NCBI GenBank assembly: GCA_937894585.1
Contig: CALBGO010000117.1
Span: 1 to 14,128, forward strand
Length of the DNA: 14,128 nucleotides
Source of the DNA: an uncultured Eubacterium sp.
Lineage (GTDB): Bacteria > Bacillota > Clostridia > Peptostreptococcales > Anaerovoracaceae
Direction: 5' to 3'
The first letter of the stretch is position 1, and every line of letters starts with the position of its first letter. The notes beneath the pieces are model-generated. The model was not told the origin of the DNA, did no database searches, and saw only the letters and a program-made list of their open reading frames with translations. Shown here piece after piece: positions 14,100 through 14,128 of the stretch. Made by a program: the position numbers and the translations under genes.

Positions 14100-14128
14100 A
14101 AAAAACGCTGTGAGCATTGAAATTGCTC
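14100..14128 (-). terminator. Partial terminator of an upstream minus-strand gene, cut by the window edge
   Basis: The visible part (AAAAAACGCTGTGAGCA, then TTGAAAT, then TGCTC) looks like most of a hairpin whose last arm would read ACAGCG beyond 14128. On the minus strand it would be followed by seven Ts. This suggests another minus-strand gene ends just outside the window. Confidence 0.4.

Overview
The window looks like a low- to mid-GC Gram-positive anaerobe, probably a Clostridia member (an Anaerovoracaceae- or Mogibacterium-like lineage is my tentative guess). The reasons are strong AGGAGG ribosome binding sites, classical Sec signal peptides ending in AFA, a TupA-like (sugar-transfer-associated) ATP-grasp gene, and large secreted beta-helix proteins with a basic fibronectin-III-like C-terminal domain. 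No taxonomic marker gene is present, so this rests on style and family content.

Left part, plus strand (1-5700). A cytoplasmic protein with two tandem ATP-grasp (ATPgrasp_ST type) units is followed by a strong terminator. Then comes a secreted transglutaminase-like / leucine-rich / peptidoglycan-binding protein with a Pro/Thr/Glu tail. The tail is built of nested repeats. A 35-bp tandem repeat, whose length is not a multiple of three, throws it out of frame at 5321, and the rest of the tail lies in another frame up to 5700.

Right part, minus strand (5780-14001). Three paralogous surface-protein genes lie head-to-tail, each with its own promoter and terminator: A (8578 to 5849), B (11322 to 8761) and C (13977 to 11516). 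They share a near-identical signal peptide, a 110-residue basic C-terminal domain and a copied terminator hairpin, but the central beta-helix regions are unrelated or very divergent. B and C also share a 69-residue module. C is broken by one frameshift into two overlapping reading frames at 12775-12778.

The most interesting signal is regulatory. A and B have homologous promoters in which a pure G tract (7 in A, 8 in B) fills part of the spacer between a TTGAAA -35 and a TATACT -10, giving 15- and 16-bp spacers. This is the layout of slipped-strand promoter phase variation. C lacks this promoter. With the mosaic sharing between paralogs (248 bp identical between A and C, ending abruptly) and two frame-disrupted surface proteins, the window reads as a small phase-variable, recombining surface-antigen locus. 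That interpretation is inference; the promoter geometry, tract lengths, repeats and mosaic boundaries are read directly from the sequence.
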